Source: Armigeres subalbatus (taxonomy: Eukaryota > Arthropoda > Insecta > Diptera > Culicidae). From it: 64,000 bases of DNA. Below, in pieces: positions 22,336 through 33,296 of the stretch; position 1 is the first letter of the stretch; the number at the start of each line of letters is the position of its first letter. The stretch is taken from positions 163,148,452 through 163,212,451 of the forward strand of contig NC_085140.1 in the NCBI RefSeq assembly GCF_024139115.2. Reading direction: 5' to 3'. The translations under genes were made by a program, and so were the position numbers. A model generated the notes under the pieces. It saw only the letters and a program-made list of their open reading frames with translations, ran no database searches and was not told the origin of the DNA.

Positions 22336-23130
22336 TATTTATTTATTTATTTATTTCGTCAACCGACGTAGACTAGTACATATACAATATACATGTTTTT
22401 CTTTATTTTCTTAATGCTATAAATACGGTATTATAGTGTATAAAAATAAAAATAGTTTGGTTAAGTAGTGTTTAATTTTACGATTTAATGTAAATTTAGA
22501 TGTGTAGGTTTCGAATTGTGACAAAATATTTTTTTAGGTTCTGCCGAGACATTGTAAAGTCAACAGTTTCGCAGTGTTGATTATAGATAGCCATCATCTG
22601 ATTGAGAGGTCCGAATTTTGCATAATTTGTACGGCAGTGATTAATTAAAAATGTATGTCGATGACGCAGTTGTCGAGATGGTATGTAGAAATTTAATTTC
22701 GATAAAATGTTTGTTGAATCAATACGCTGCGAAACTATATCGTTAATAAATGAAACCATTGCAGTTTCACGACGCTCTTTCAAAGATTGAATGTTTATAA
22801 GCTTGCAGCGTGCCTCATATGATGGAAGTGGGAATGTTGTCCAACCTAATTTACGAAGAGCACATCTTAGACCCGCCACTTCACACTGGATCAAGTCTTC
22901 TTCGACGTTCCTAATAGATGCTATTAGTAATGAATCAGATGATACTGTCAATGCGTGGGATTCTTCCTGAAATTGATATGTACTTTTCAACCAAAGATTC
23001 AATTGTTTGTAATATACTTTTACTACCTTGTGGAATAATCTCTCGATGAAATCAAAACTTGTGATTTTAACCGAAGCACAGCCTTCAACAAGGCCTTCAG
23101 CTTTATTGGAACGTTCCTGCTGTATAATAC
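22336..23130 (-). pseudogene. 3' end of a CR1/Jockey-like LINE
   Basis: The 168-residue frame at 22496-23002 matches the region after the RT in CR1/Jockey-type LINEs: LRKLGWTTFPLPSYEARCKLI, LKERRETAMVSFINDIVSQRID, then LNFYIPSRQLRHR and HCRTNYAKFGPLNQM. A (TTTA)n run at 22336-22357 is the 3' tail, in the correct place for a minus-strand insertion. The 5' end is truncated; I place it near 23130 because the frame is still plausible to there. It abuts and removes the 5' half of the outer Ty3/Gypsy pol. No target duplication found. Confidence 0.7.
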
Positions 23131-24287
23131 ATTATCATTAAATGGTATCTTTCACGTCAATGAACAAAGACACGAGACACGATGCTTTTATCTTCATTTC
23201 ATTTTCATTGATTTGGATTGAAGTCAATATTCGGCGAATTTTTGGTTTCGGTGTTGCTGCTGGTCACAAGACGGCAGCTAGTCTAGGAAACGCGAACTGA
23301 AAAAAATCTGCCTCGCGAGCAGACATTTTTTTAATCAGTGTGCGATCGATCGTGAGAACACGAGATGAAAAAAATAATGTCTGCATCGAAGAGCACAAAA
23401 TTATGTAGTGCAGAATCGATCGTGTTGTAGCTAAGCTTATTAAACGAAGCACATTGATTATGCGCCGGATTGATTTGAAACACGGTTTTCGTCTTCGGGT
23501 TTTCATTTTTCATTTTTCATTTTATTTTTCATATGAATTACCTTTTCAACTAACCAACGATTCTTTTCCCGTGGCGCTCACGGATATGCAGAGCATTCCT
23601 CTGTCTCTTATAGCATTGAGTGTCAACCCTAGCAGCTCAATTTTGACCGATTTGGTAATGCAGCAACTCAAATGTGATCAAATTCAATTGTATACAGGTC
23701 CGAGTATAAGTCACAGAAGTTGTTGCCTCATGTGTGTTGCTTGGGAAACTAATCTTCCTCTCCAAATCCTAAATTGACTGTAAGGACGTGACCAGCATCG
23801 TTATTAATCATGAATTGGAAACTCCGAAGCAAGTACAATGAGACCTTTTTTACCCCAAGAAGATTACTCAATTGGTAAGCTGTGCATATTCGCTGTTTCT
23901 CGGCCAATCATGATTAGCAACTACGATGTGTACAATTAATCAAGCTAAGCTAGTTTTTACTATTTGCACAATATGTAAGGAACATTGCGGAGTCGTGGGC
24001 TTTTTGCATGCCTCATATGCACAATTGCACACACATATACAAAGACAAAATACAACAATTTCTATATTTTTATTAATTGAATTGAATGAATTGGTTTGAA
24101 AGCGACACAAATGCTGGGGTATCGCCTTATCGCCAATGGTACATAAACGGGAACGCGGAAATTTATCAAGACTGCTTCTTCTGTAATTATAGATCTGTTG
24201 GTTGCAAAACAGATATTTACCTTCGGAAAAGTAAAATCAGAATTGCGTACATAATGTAAAACCAATTGAAAAAAAAAATCCGCGGAA
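23131..24287. other. non-coding, no gene recognised
   Basis: Includes short open frames of up to about 107 codons on the plus strand (23454-23777) without similarity I recognise. Short direct repeats CATTTTTCATTTTTCATTTT occur near 23505-23533. No promoter or RNA gene can be supported. Confidence 0.5.
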
Positions 24288-24445
24288 GAAATTCAAATTT
24301 CGTTTCGTTTCGTAAAATTTCGAAATCAATGGACCTTGATTTCGTATCGTTTCGAAATCTCGAAAGTAAATCTATGTTTCGTTTCAATTCGTTTCGAATC
24401 AACATAGACATTTTAAATTTCGTTTCGTTTCGTTTCGTTAGGAAA
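24288..24445. repeat. TTTCG-rich repeat, partly palindromic
   Basis: Runs of the word TTTCGTTTCG at both ends with complementary CGAAAT words between, for example TTTCGAAATC. Perhaps a MITE with simple termini; boundaries not clear. Confidence 0.6.
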
Positions 24446-24476
24446 AAGTGTGTTATCGCATACCCTTAGCAGAGAG

Positions 24477-24861
24477 CAGTGTTGGTAAAAACTCAAAACT
24501 CATGGATGATTCAAATCAAGCGTGAGCTGAAACGCACCCATCTCAGCACCTAAAAACTCAGTGTTGAGTTGAATCATCTATTTGAATCATCGTAGGTTTT
24601 CTTTTGTTCTCCTTCGTTAAAATCAGTGAATTGACGTTTGTTGCATAACATATTAGACACTCTTTATGTATAATCAATAAATTGCCCCCAAATTGAATTC
24701 AAATGCGTTTTAAAACCAAAATGATTTTTTGGCAAATGAGTGAAATGATGCGTTTTAGCATGAAAAATTCAAGCGTGATGCATTCCTATAAAATCGCAGA
24801 TGATTTCGTTCGCACGGGAGCGCTCGTTGATTGAGATTTATGAGTGATTTTACCAACACTG
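24477..24861. mobile_element. hAT-type MITE, 385 bp, 8-bp target duplication
   Basis: Ends CAGTGTTGGTAAAA...TTTTACCAACACTG. The 8-bp duplication GCAGAGAG occurs exactly at 24469-24476 and 24862-24869. CAGTG termini and 8-bp targets are hAT features. The interior has phrases such as TGATTCAAATCAAGCG. No coding capacity. Confidence 0.93.
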
Positions 24862-24869
24862 GCAGAGAG

Positions 24870-25115
24870 AATCGTTCATGATTCGACTTGTGATTTGAAT
24901 CATTGCTTGATTTCTACGTATCATTCTCCGTTGAATTAATCAAATTTACTTTCTTTGCTTAAAACATTGGAAAATAAATCCATAAGTAACATAAAATACG
25001 CTTCTATTGGGTTTTGGTTCTTTTCCAAATCCTTTTTGGTGATTAAGCGGAATGATGCGATTCTGCATGCAAAACTCAAGCACGACGCTCTCCCTGCAGA
25101 ATCGCAAGCGATCTG
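24870..25115. repeat. diverged relative of the neighbouring hAT-type MITE
   Basis: Shares interior phrases and their order with 24477-24861: GATTTGAATCA, TTCTCCGTT, a GAATGATGCG block, the CTCAAGC block and the AATCGCA(A/G) end. Clean terminal repeats are lacking. This may be the older copy beside which the MITE inserted. Confidence 0.55.
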
Positions 25116-25382
25116 AAATGGGACGAAATTTTTGATTTTCTGAGCAGATATCTATTCAGTCTCAACTGTTTGGAAATAAATTGGAACAATAACCGTCGTG
25201 AACCTGATTCCTGAAGGCGAAATCTTCAACCAGAATAGACTAAGAAAAATATGATCTAATTAATTCATAATCACAGTATCTACTTTTGTTAGATATTTTA
25301 GAAATAGTTATTAAGGTTATTCAGGAAATAATTTTCGAGATTCGATATCATTGCTTTCAAAAAAATTCTAACAAAATTCTGT

Positions 25383-25580
25383 ACACTAGACGATCAACAG
25401 CTGAAAGTCATTTAATTGCAACGATTTTCAACTGCAATTCGATAGTTGCAACAATTTTATAGTTATCGGATAGGGAACCGCTAACTTTAAAATTATACGA
25501 AACTCGAAACTTAAATTGAGCTGCAAAAACAACGTTTGAAGAAAGCTTTGACTTCTAAAATAAGTAGCCGTTTATGACAG
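25383..25580. repeat. diverged copy of the TA-flanked pogo-like MITE
   Basis: Shares ACTGCAATTCGATAGTTGCAACA and related phrases with the clean MITE at 51986-52237 and ends near a damaged GTAGCCGTT terminus. Divergent, so older. Confidence 0.6.
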
Positions 25581-25693
25581 TTAGCAAACTAAGCCTTGCT
25601 AAACGTAAAAACGTATTAAACTATGAACTTTTGTTTGTCCCGCGCTCACACTATATGTATGTGGTCACATTAAAAATGCCTGAGCAAAGAAGT

Positions 25694-25790
25694 ATTTTTT
25701 TTTTTTTGGTCACATCCGGGAATCGAACACAGCCACCTTTATCAAAGTATTGCTTGGAAGCCGCTATGCTAACGAAGGTCATATGAAGGA
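25694..25790 (-). repeat. tRNA-derived SINE or retro-tRNA
   Basis: Minus strand: A-box-like GTTAGCATAGCGG (plus 25761-25773), B-box GTGTTCGATTCCCGG (plus 25716-25730), then a run of about 13 A's (plus T-run 25694-25707). The spacing is tRNA-like, and the A-tail marks it as retroposed rather than a working tRNA gene. Confidence 0.65.
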
Positions 25791-26353
25791 AATGAAAAAT
25801 AAACGGTGCTCTAGAATTCACATGCACCAGCGAACTCGAAAATCAGATCCAACCAATTAGCATATAATGAGCATATAATTATATATAGGTAAGCAAAACC
25901 GCATGTATACCAGAATCCAGCATAATTTCACAAGTTCGATTCGATGTTAGAGTATAAGACAAACATGTATCGTTTATCGTCATCAGGTTAAGGAAAGCCC
26001 AGTGTTAATTGCGGAATCCTTCAAATTTCGAGCAACTGTAATTTTCAGTGTCCCTTGTTCCCATTGCTGCACAAAACCTGTTTCTTAGAATAAACCAGAA
26101 ACAGACCAAATCTTGTTAACTTATAAGGCATTTTAGAGGTGACCAATTCCAATTTAAGTCTCCGACATGGTTTTCGTGGAGTCGACCTTGGTTAGATAAT
26201 TTTCGGAAACAATCAACTTGGTTTGGCGTTCACTTCGTCCAGAACATGTCGATAACGAACAACACGAGATGATCCCAAGCAGTAATAACTCAGTTCCGTT
26301 TTCACTTTTGAAGTTATTGATTTTTTCAACCAAAAATCTTGTTGTCTGCCAGC
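25791..26353. other. non-coding, no gene recognised
   Basis: AT-rich sequence with no supported feature. Confidence 0.5.
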
Positions 26354-26551
26354 ATGAAATCGCTTTTGATAATTTTGATTGCAGCGAACATAATTGGAGA
26401 GCGCAGCATTCACAGACTATGCCTACTTAACATGAGGTTTTCCTGTTACTTGCAATGTAGAGGCGCCATTGCCGATCCGAGGTGGATTTGGGTCCGTCAA
26501 TTTTGTGGTGCTTCTCAACACTTCGGCCATCCACATTTCGCTAAGAAATAG
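26354..26551 (+). CDS. candidate small secreted cysteine-containing peptide
   Basis: 65 codons, not a protein I recognise. The first 15-18 residues look like a signal peptide (MKSLLIILIAANIIG). The remainder is short and basic with four cysteines at residues 23, 31, 35 and 51, a number that could pair. The ATG has A at -3. An AATAAA lies about 125 bp after the stop (near 26678). Against it: frames of this length occur by chance in this window, no TATA box is evident upstream, and two other frames are also open here. It is the only small frame in the window with this combination, so I list it at low confidence. Confidence 0.25.
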   Translation: MKSLLIILIAANIIGERSIHRLCLLNMRFSCYLQCRGAIADPRWIWVRQFCGASQHFGHPHFAKK

Positions 26552-27591
26552 TCCATATTTCCAAATCGAAAAACGTAGTTCCACGAGTTTGGTGATATAT
26601 GGTGATCTATAATATTTCGTGTTTGTTTATTCGACTTGGTTGCAACAGTTCAGTCTGTGGAAATAACTCTCTTCGTCAATAAATTGTTGCATGTAAATCA
26701 GATTCGATCGAAACATGATTATTTCTTTGATCAACATATTACGGTCATAAAAGGCGATAAATAATTGGATCCACAGGGAACCTGTTCCTGGTTTATAATT
26801 AACTTCAATTCATTAACATACTCACAACTACAGTATCTGGTTATAAATAACTTTGTGTCGTCAACGTCAACTTCATTTATGTATCCCTTGTGTATTGTTT
26901 GTGAAACATCGCACAAGTCCGTACTTTGATATCTTGTTATGTTGGCTTGAGTAATAAAATGAGGTCATGCAAATGCCATATTGCAATATGCAGTGAAAAT
27001 TTGTACACAGGATTTCAGTTGTAAACTAATTGTAATAATGATAAGATCTAATTTGATTCACAATTGTATTAATTTAATGCAAGTATTTCAAGAAAAATTT
27101 ACTCATTAACATAATAGATAGTCCTTGAAACAAAAGCTTTTCGTTATGGAATTGTAAAGGTCGTATTATGGTAACTTGACAAACAACCAGCAACATTAAT
27201 GCACTATCTCTTCTGAAAGGTATCGAAGATTCAGATAATTTGGAAGCACCTCGTACTTTATAAAGATTATAATTTTACATTTATAATTATCGGTTAGCGA
27301 CTGTTTTAATCTAACAGCCAAACACGACCTTACAGAGAAAGAAAAAAACGAGATGGATTTACCAAAAAAAAATCAGTTCAACTGAAAATCAACAGATCGA
27401 AGGCCCCCGCGCTTATATGCTAGCGGTGTAGTTGGTTAGCTTCATATTATAGTAGGGGAGAGACAAAATTTGCCCTGCAGAAAGCGATGTGTAAATTTTA
27501 AAAATGCCTCCATATCAGACAGTGTGCACATGTATAAAACTGGAATTATCGTTCCATGACTTATATTTAAATCGGTATGTTTTCTATCCAG
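26552..27591. other. non-coding, no gene recognised
   Basis: AT-rich. No frame above about 60 codons that looks coding. Confidence 0.5.
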
Positions 27592-27605
27592 GCCTCTAGA
27601 TTTTA

Positions 27606-27799
27606 TTATTATTTATTTAATCAGACTAAGGCCGAAGTGGCCTGTGCGGTATATAAGAATCTTCTCTATTCGGCTCGGTCCATGGCTACACGTCGCCAAC
27701 CACGCAGTCTACGGAGGGTCCGCAAGTCATCTTCCACCTGATCGATCCACCTTGCCCGCTGCGCACCTCGCCTTCTTGTGCCCGTCGGATCGTTGTCGA
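27606..27799 (-). mobile_element. 5'-truncated RTE-like LINE copy, 14-bp target duplication
   Basis: 194 bp matching the 3' terminal 200 bp of the LINE at 1050-4362 (ATCAGACTAAGGCCG...CCGTCGGATCGTTGTCGA). The 3' A/T-rich tail is at the left. The target duplication GCCTCTAGATTTTA is at 27592-27605 and 27800-27813, a perfect match. This is typical target-primed, 5'-truncated insertion. Confidence 0.93.
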
Positions 27800-27813
27800 G
27801 CCTCTAGATTTTA

Positions 27814-28639
27814 CTATCTATAATTAAATCCTTCTAAATTTTGTAAATACAAAAAAAATGGTTTTTAAAATATTCAAAGTAATCGTTCAGCACAAAAAAG
27901 CCAATAGGTAGCAAAAATACAACATTATTTTACATTTTATTGCCCTATCCTGTAAGTATGCTCTCACTGACAACCAATATTCCCACAGGGCAACAAGTGG
28001 GAGCAACCTCCAAAAAATTTAAATTTGGTAGCTGTTTGTCTTTGACTTTTTCAACGTGCACTTTTCAGCCTGGCTGTGGTACAGGCCCAGACAAGATGGG
28101 ATCGGACTGCAATGAAAGGATACAATTAGTCTCGCCATTATATTACGATGCTACTGTTTGCGCGCGATGTTCAAGTTTTTCGGCTTCAGGATCTTTTTTT
28201 TCTGCGAGATGGCTGATTTGCGTATTTGTTGATTCCAAGCCCGAACAAGGAGAACATGCCATCGTGGTACCGTGCTTGTCCACTACCGAGGCCAGAGAAA
28301 ATGAACCGACGTAACTGAACTGGACGACAAGGACGCGTTTTCTCTCACAGAAGTCAAGCTGTCAGCCGAACAATCAGATTTAAATCATTGCCGAAACTTC
28401 TTCAGGGCAGTTCGTCGAATTCGAGACAATTTTTTCCGCTTCTGTCTTTTGGATCGGGCTGGGCAACTCACCTTTCGAAAAGCAGTCGAGCGGGCGTTCA
28501 CGCTGGGAAACTTATGCAGATACGCGCCAGGTCCTAAGTAGGTGGCGACCAGCGTAGGCAGTGGACGGCGGCATCAAGAACATGACTCAAATCAGGGGGA
28601 CGTGATATTTGAATTAATTATGGCTCTTTTTTTCATACG
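27814..28639. other. non-coding, one unrecognised 124-codon frame
   Basis: The plus-strand frame 27940-28314 has eight cysteines scattered without known pattern and no signal peptide. Slightly GC-richer than the flanks between 28050 and 28600. I cannot support a gene. Confidence 0.45.
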
Positions 28640-28745
28640 AAAATGTTTGCGACTGAGAAGGGAATCGAACCCACGCCTTGAGCACAATGCGATTAAATGT
28701 CTGCCGATGTGTCGACACTAACCACACGGCTACGAGACCCACGAA
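28640..28745 (-). repeat. tRNA-derived SINE-like sequence
   Basis: Minus strand: A-box-like TAGCCGTGTGGTTAG (plus 28718-28732) and B-box GGGTTCGATTCCC (plus 28660-28672), with tRNA-like spacing and a GGGTCTCG start. Past the B box it runs to an A-rich stretch. A Feilai-like mosquito SINE head is possible. Not a functional tRNA: no acceptor-stem pairing or anticodon arm that I can fold. Confidence 0.6.
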
Positions 28746-29850
28746 ATATTGCTTTTTTATCTACATTGTATTCTGTTTTCACTACTATTCAGCTAAATGT
28801 ATATAATACCCGGTCAAAAATCTGATAGATCGCAATCCGTTTTCGATTACATAATTTTGTTTGACTCACTGGTGGTTTTTGACAACTAGCTATACCTATA
28901 TCAAGCTATACCGCATACTCTTATTACCATCTGCACCGTAAACGTGGAAGCAGCAGCTTTTTTTTGCGCACTGCCACCGAAAGATTTCCAGCGGAGAGAT
29001 GTTTTGAATCTGATTCCGAGCCGGCAAATCTTGAAATATTCAGTTTTCCTTCGGGGCATTTCACGTTCCTGGAAGATTCGGAATCGAAGGCGTGTCCGTC
29101 CATCTCTACCGGTTTTTGTACTTTTGTTTCTCGGTAGGGGCAAATTTTTGATTTTATTTTATTAGCAACAAATCTACCGTGCTGTCCGCTCGCACTACTG
29201 AACTAGACCCCGGAGGAAGGAAAGGTTGTTTGGCCGGGCGTTAGATTGTTAAAGGTTTCTGCCGAATATTTTTGGCATTTGCTTGTACATTTTATAAACT
29301 ATAATTATTAAGATTAATGACAATGTCTACAGCAGTAACTCAGACTGTGTCAAAAAGACGAACATTCATTCGGAAAACTTTGTTGAGGATGTTTTCTCTA
29401 GAATCGATCAAATGTTGCATTCGGAATGAATCGTGTTCAAGCCAGATACTAAACTCATTTTTATTTCGTTGAAATTATCCTTTTAGTGATAATTGAAGTT
29501 ACGCTCAGCTTGGTTTGAATTTGAATCATTTGTTTGAGAAACTGCATAAATCCATTTTACACAATTTCGAGAAAACAACATAAAACTGTTTTTGAACAAA
29601 TTGGCACCGAATCTTTCGATTTCTTCGATGCAGATCAATAGTTTTTGGCAAAACTCAACACCTGGGGCATTTCCAGTACAAAAACTATAAATTGGAGTAC
29701 TGCACAATTGCTTTTCAAAGTCCGTGGACTTATGTAGTTTCTCAAACAAACGAAAAATAAACTTCATACATTCCCGAACAAATTTTTTTTCGTGTTTTTT
29801 GCCAGAATACGTATTTTTGAACGAGGATTCAAAATATATAATAGTAGTTT
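28746..29850. other. non-coding, no gene recognised
   Basis: The minus-strand frame 29483-29971 (162 codons) overlaps a hairpin repeat and shows no known domain, so it is not called. Confidence 0.5.
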
Positions 29851-29971
29851 GTGCAACTAGTTGCAAAAAGATGATTTTTTCAGCACGAGTTGTTCGTTTA
29901 TCAAACGAGGCTTGCCGAGTTGGATAAATACTACGAGTGCTGAAAAAATCAAGTTTTGCAACGAGTTGCAC
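29851..29971. repeat. imperfect hairpin repeat
   Basis: GTGCAACTAGTTGCAAAA at the left and its near complement TTTTGCAACGAGTTGCAC at the right. The complementary GATTTTTTCAGCACGAGT and GAGTGCTGAAAAAATC lie inside. Arms are about 45 bp. Likely a foldback MITE. Confidence 0.75.
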
Positions 29972-30265
29972 ATGATATTTTTTGCAATGACGAAAAATGG
30001 GCTTTAATGTGATAAATCTGTACTAAAATGTTACAATTGTATTTACTTCACATAATCAATCTTGCCAAAATGTCATGCTACTGCAGAAAACTAACATATT
30101 CCATGTTATCGTGCCACATTGTATGCTCGACAGACCATAAAGCGATAGATAAACCTGCTTTTAGATAATTTGATGTCATGTCCATTAAATTATTTCATTA
30201 ATTACGTGACACAGAGGATACACTGTTTGAACACTCACCCAAGTTAATTGAATTAAATCTGGTCA

Positions 30266-30389
30266 TATCTGTCATAAGACGAGTTTAAACAATCCCATTG
30301 AATTCCACCACTTAATTGTATCCTGACAGATACGTATTTCGACCTCAACAGTAAGGCCGTCTTCAGTGTCTTGTACTTGACTCGACTTG
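30266..30389. repeat. single-arm copy of a dispersed repeat
   Basis: Contains TAAGACGAGTTTAAAC, CCACCACTTAATTGTA, CAGATACGTATTTCGACC and the core TCAACAGTAAGG. It then continues to a unique GTCTTCAGTGTCTTGTAC side. The same left half forms both arms of the hairpin at 51685-51848. Confidence 0.8.
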
Positions 30390-30925
30390 GTCATATAATT
30401 ATTGTTCTAATGCTGGTTTTTCATTATAGCACCAAAATGAGTGCTATAATGGATATTATGCAACCCATTTGAGTTGCATAATGTTCATTAAAGCACCCAT
30501 TGCATTGGTATGGAAAAGTAGGCCGTTTTATCACTCAAACGCCAACTGTAATCCAAGTATTATGATCAGGAATTGCAAAAAATCTTATTTTGGCCAAAAA
30601 TGTTACATATGCAGTTTCTTAACCAAACGGTTAATTTACTGATGCCACATTAGGTTTACTTGGAATGAACATTCGACTTTTAGTATGTTTACAGCGTAAT
30701 TTAAGAATAAATTTACCGAATTTAAACGTTTTCATGGAATAAATATCCGTATACCTTACATGTGTTTGAAAAATGTCGAACAATTCAAATCCAAATGCCT
30801 TTCATCATAGCGACTTTTTTGTGGGAAAGACGAATTCCATGAGGGAAAGAGAAAGAGAGTCCATCTCTATCTATCTATTTCTGATAGTTATACACTCTAT
30901 TTTGTCTAGAGCAAAACCGAATGTA
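30390..30925. other. non-coding, small inverted words
   Basis: Contains TATAGCACCAAAATGAGTGC and GCAACCCATTTGAGTTGC, two short self-complementary stretches, perhaps an old MITE around 30415-30515. No gene. Confidence 0.5.
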
Positions 30926-31317
30926 ATGTCATATTCCAGGTCACTCGTTCTTGAGTTGCCAATTGCCAGTCTTCTGCCACCGCTAGTCTGAGATAGGCTA
31001 CCTTCGTACCAAACAGTCCCCCTCTTAGACGTACAGAGGACCGCTCAACCTCTGTACCACACTGCTCTTTGACGGGACAGCAGGCACTTTGTCCAAGGGC
31101 TTGACGATCCCTCCCCATCGCCACTGCGAGTTAGACCGGAACCCTCGTCCCTAACCCCTAATCCCAAGGCGTTAAGCGACCCATGCCGAGGGGATACATG
31201 GCCAGGGGGGTGAAATAATAAGCTACGCCTTTAACGGAGCCTATGGGGTACCTGGGCACCCTCCACAGTAATTGTCCCTTACCGCGTCATGCTGGGCTCT
31301 GGCGTGGTGGGACCAAA
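30926..31317 (+). promoter_or_regulatory. 5' UTR of R1/LOA-like LINE
   Basis: GC-rich relative to its flank. Contains GTCCAAGGGCTTGACGATCC at 31091-31110 (continuing CTCCCC to 31116) and TGCGAGTT at 31125, shared with the 5' end of the RTE-like LINE at 46386-46427 with the same spacing. LINE internal promoters lie in this region. The left boundary is approximate. Confidence 0.6.
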
Positions 31318-31689
31318 ATGGAAAACCAAGGCAATTCTTCAACTAGTGGTAGTAGTGTAGACGACAACCCCTTCGCAAGAGGTGGGTTGTTCAGGTCTCC
31401 GCCTAGGAGGCCAGAGGCAATAGTCGGCAGCTCAGTGCGCAGCGCCAGCGTGGGTCACTTAACCTTCATCTCGGTTAAAAAAACGCCAGTAAAGGTTATT
31501 GACGGCCCATGGCTTGTGGAGGCGATGAACCGCAAACGAGATGGGCTTTCGGCCTTCGAGGTGGCGACGGAACAGCTGGCAGCCATCATCGACTTTGCGT
31601 CATCGAAGCATAAAATCAGTAAGGACCTCAAGAGGAGCTTGCTGAAACTTCGAAAGTCGATGTTGGACGTCAAGCTGGAGAGGGCGGTC
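31318..31689 (+). pseudogene. LINE ORF1, part 1
   Basis: Starts at the ATG of MENQGNSSTSGSS; an upstream in-frame start adds 25 residues of UTR translation. The protein has SSVDDNPFARGGLFRSPPRR, then an amphipathic segment LSAFEVATEQLAAIIDFASS and LKRSLLKLRKSMLDVKLE, a coiled-coil-like stretch usual in R1/LOA ORF1. It ends at the palindromic element and resumes at 34598. Confidence 0.85.
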
Positions 31690-31824
31690 CACATTGGAAC
31701 AACTCAGAAAAAAGACGGTCAAAACCTCATTGTGGCGTTTAATACAGATTTAGAACCATGATTTTTTCATAGAATGTGTTCAAAAAGCTGCCCGACAAAA
31801 TCTAGAGCGTGAAATCCACTATTA

Positions 31825-32007
31825 AGGCTCCCCCAGACCTAAGCGATTTCATCGCCGCGACGGCGACAACTAGTCGCCGCGATTCTATCGTTTGGTCACT
31901 GCAGGCAATGTTCTATTTACGCTTCCATACCAACGGCGACAGAATCGCTGTCGCCAAGCGATAGAATCGCGTCGCAACTGTCGCGTCGCGTGTGTTTGGG
32001 GGAACCT
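31825..32007. mobile_element. 183-bp MITE with TTA target duplication (PIF/Harbinger-like)
   Basis: Ends AGGCTCCCCCAGAC...TGTTTGGGGGAACCT. TTA duplicated at 31822-31824 and 32008-32010. The other arm of the palindrome (near 34447-34470) reads straight through with a single TTA, proving the boundaries. Inside are clustered GCGAC/GTCGC words. A TTA target suggests PIF/Harbinger. Confidence 0.92.
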
Positions 32008-33296
32008 TTATGTTTTAATGCGACACCCGAGCAAAAACAAAATTTTCAAAAATTTTTTTAGTTCGGGTTTTTGACAATGTTTTAGAATATTGTGTTTTGA
32101 GAAATTTTGACAAAGATACTGTATGTTTTCTTCCTAATTTTAAAGGTTGAATCGTTGTTTTTCAATACTGTTGTCTAAAACTCATATAAAAATCGATTTT
32201 CAATATTTTTAAAATAAATATACAACATATCAACACGTTTTATATCACAAAATGAAAAATGGCACTAATATACGATCGTTTTCAGATAATATGGTCTTTC
32301 TGATTGGAATTTCAGTCAAATAGAACGGTTTTATTGAAAAAATAGGCTAATTTCTTGATTAAATATCAGCCTTATAGGCACATTTTGGCAGCTAGATTTC
32401 CGTTATTCTAAAAGCTGATTTTGTATAAATGAAGCCAGTGGCTAAAGCTCATTTCGGTCGGATGAGGCTCACTGATTTTTGTTCCAATTTTTATAGTGTA
32501 GTTTTCGATAAATATTTCTCTTTCTCATCATATACTCATTTCATCGGCCTTATTGTGGATCTATTTATTATTTCTATAAGTAGGGTGAGCGTACCCTTTG
32601 CTTATAATTCAGTGCCTAATTTAGCCAACTTTTGAAAAACATTGTTTTCTAATAAAATCGATTGGTTTTAGAAGTAAATTTGGCTAAATAATAAGTGTAT
32701 CTTTATGAAAGCTTAAACATCACTAGAACTTCGAAAATATTTTAAATAAATGCACGAATATGGAGATATGGCCAAAACTCGGTACTATACCCGTATAATA
32801 CGTTATTGGTCAAGATACTTGCACCTTACAGTTAATCGATAATGCGGAAACAACTGCCTAATAATCAATTAAAGGCAAATCAAATTGAAACAAGAAAATC
32901 AGTATACTTATATTTTACTTACTTATCATGTTTGAGCGCATATTTCTATCTTCTATATCTTAAGGGAAGGGGAATGCTCTTTGTGAGCGGGAGCTATAGC
33001 ATTTTTAGTACTATTTTTAGTACAAACTGGATACAGGTGAAACACAATCAATTTTTTTTCGAATTTTTTTTTTTTTAAATTGGAACAAAACCAATGAGCC
33101 TCATCAGACCCAACTGAGCTTTAGCCACTGGCTTCTTTTATACAAAATCAGCTTTTAGAATAAAGGAAATCTAGCTGCCAAAATGTGCCTATAAGGCTGA
33201 TATTTAATCAAGAAATTAGCCTATTTTTTAATAAAACCGTTCTATTTGACTGAAATTCCAATTAGAAAGACCATATAATCTGAAAACGATCGTATA

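Noticed and set aside
28640..28745. Functional tRNA gene
   Set aside because: A- and B-box-like motifs are present, but no proper cloverleaf can be drawn; it fits a tRNA-derived SINE head.
29483..29971. 162-codon minus-strand frame as a gene
   Set aside because: It overlaps the hairpin repeat at 29851-29971, has no recognisable domain and lacks coding-like composition.
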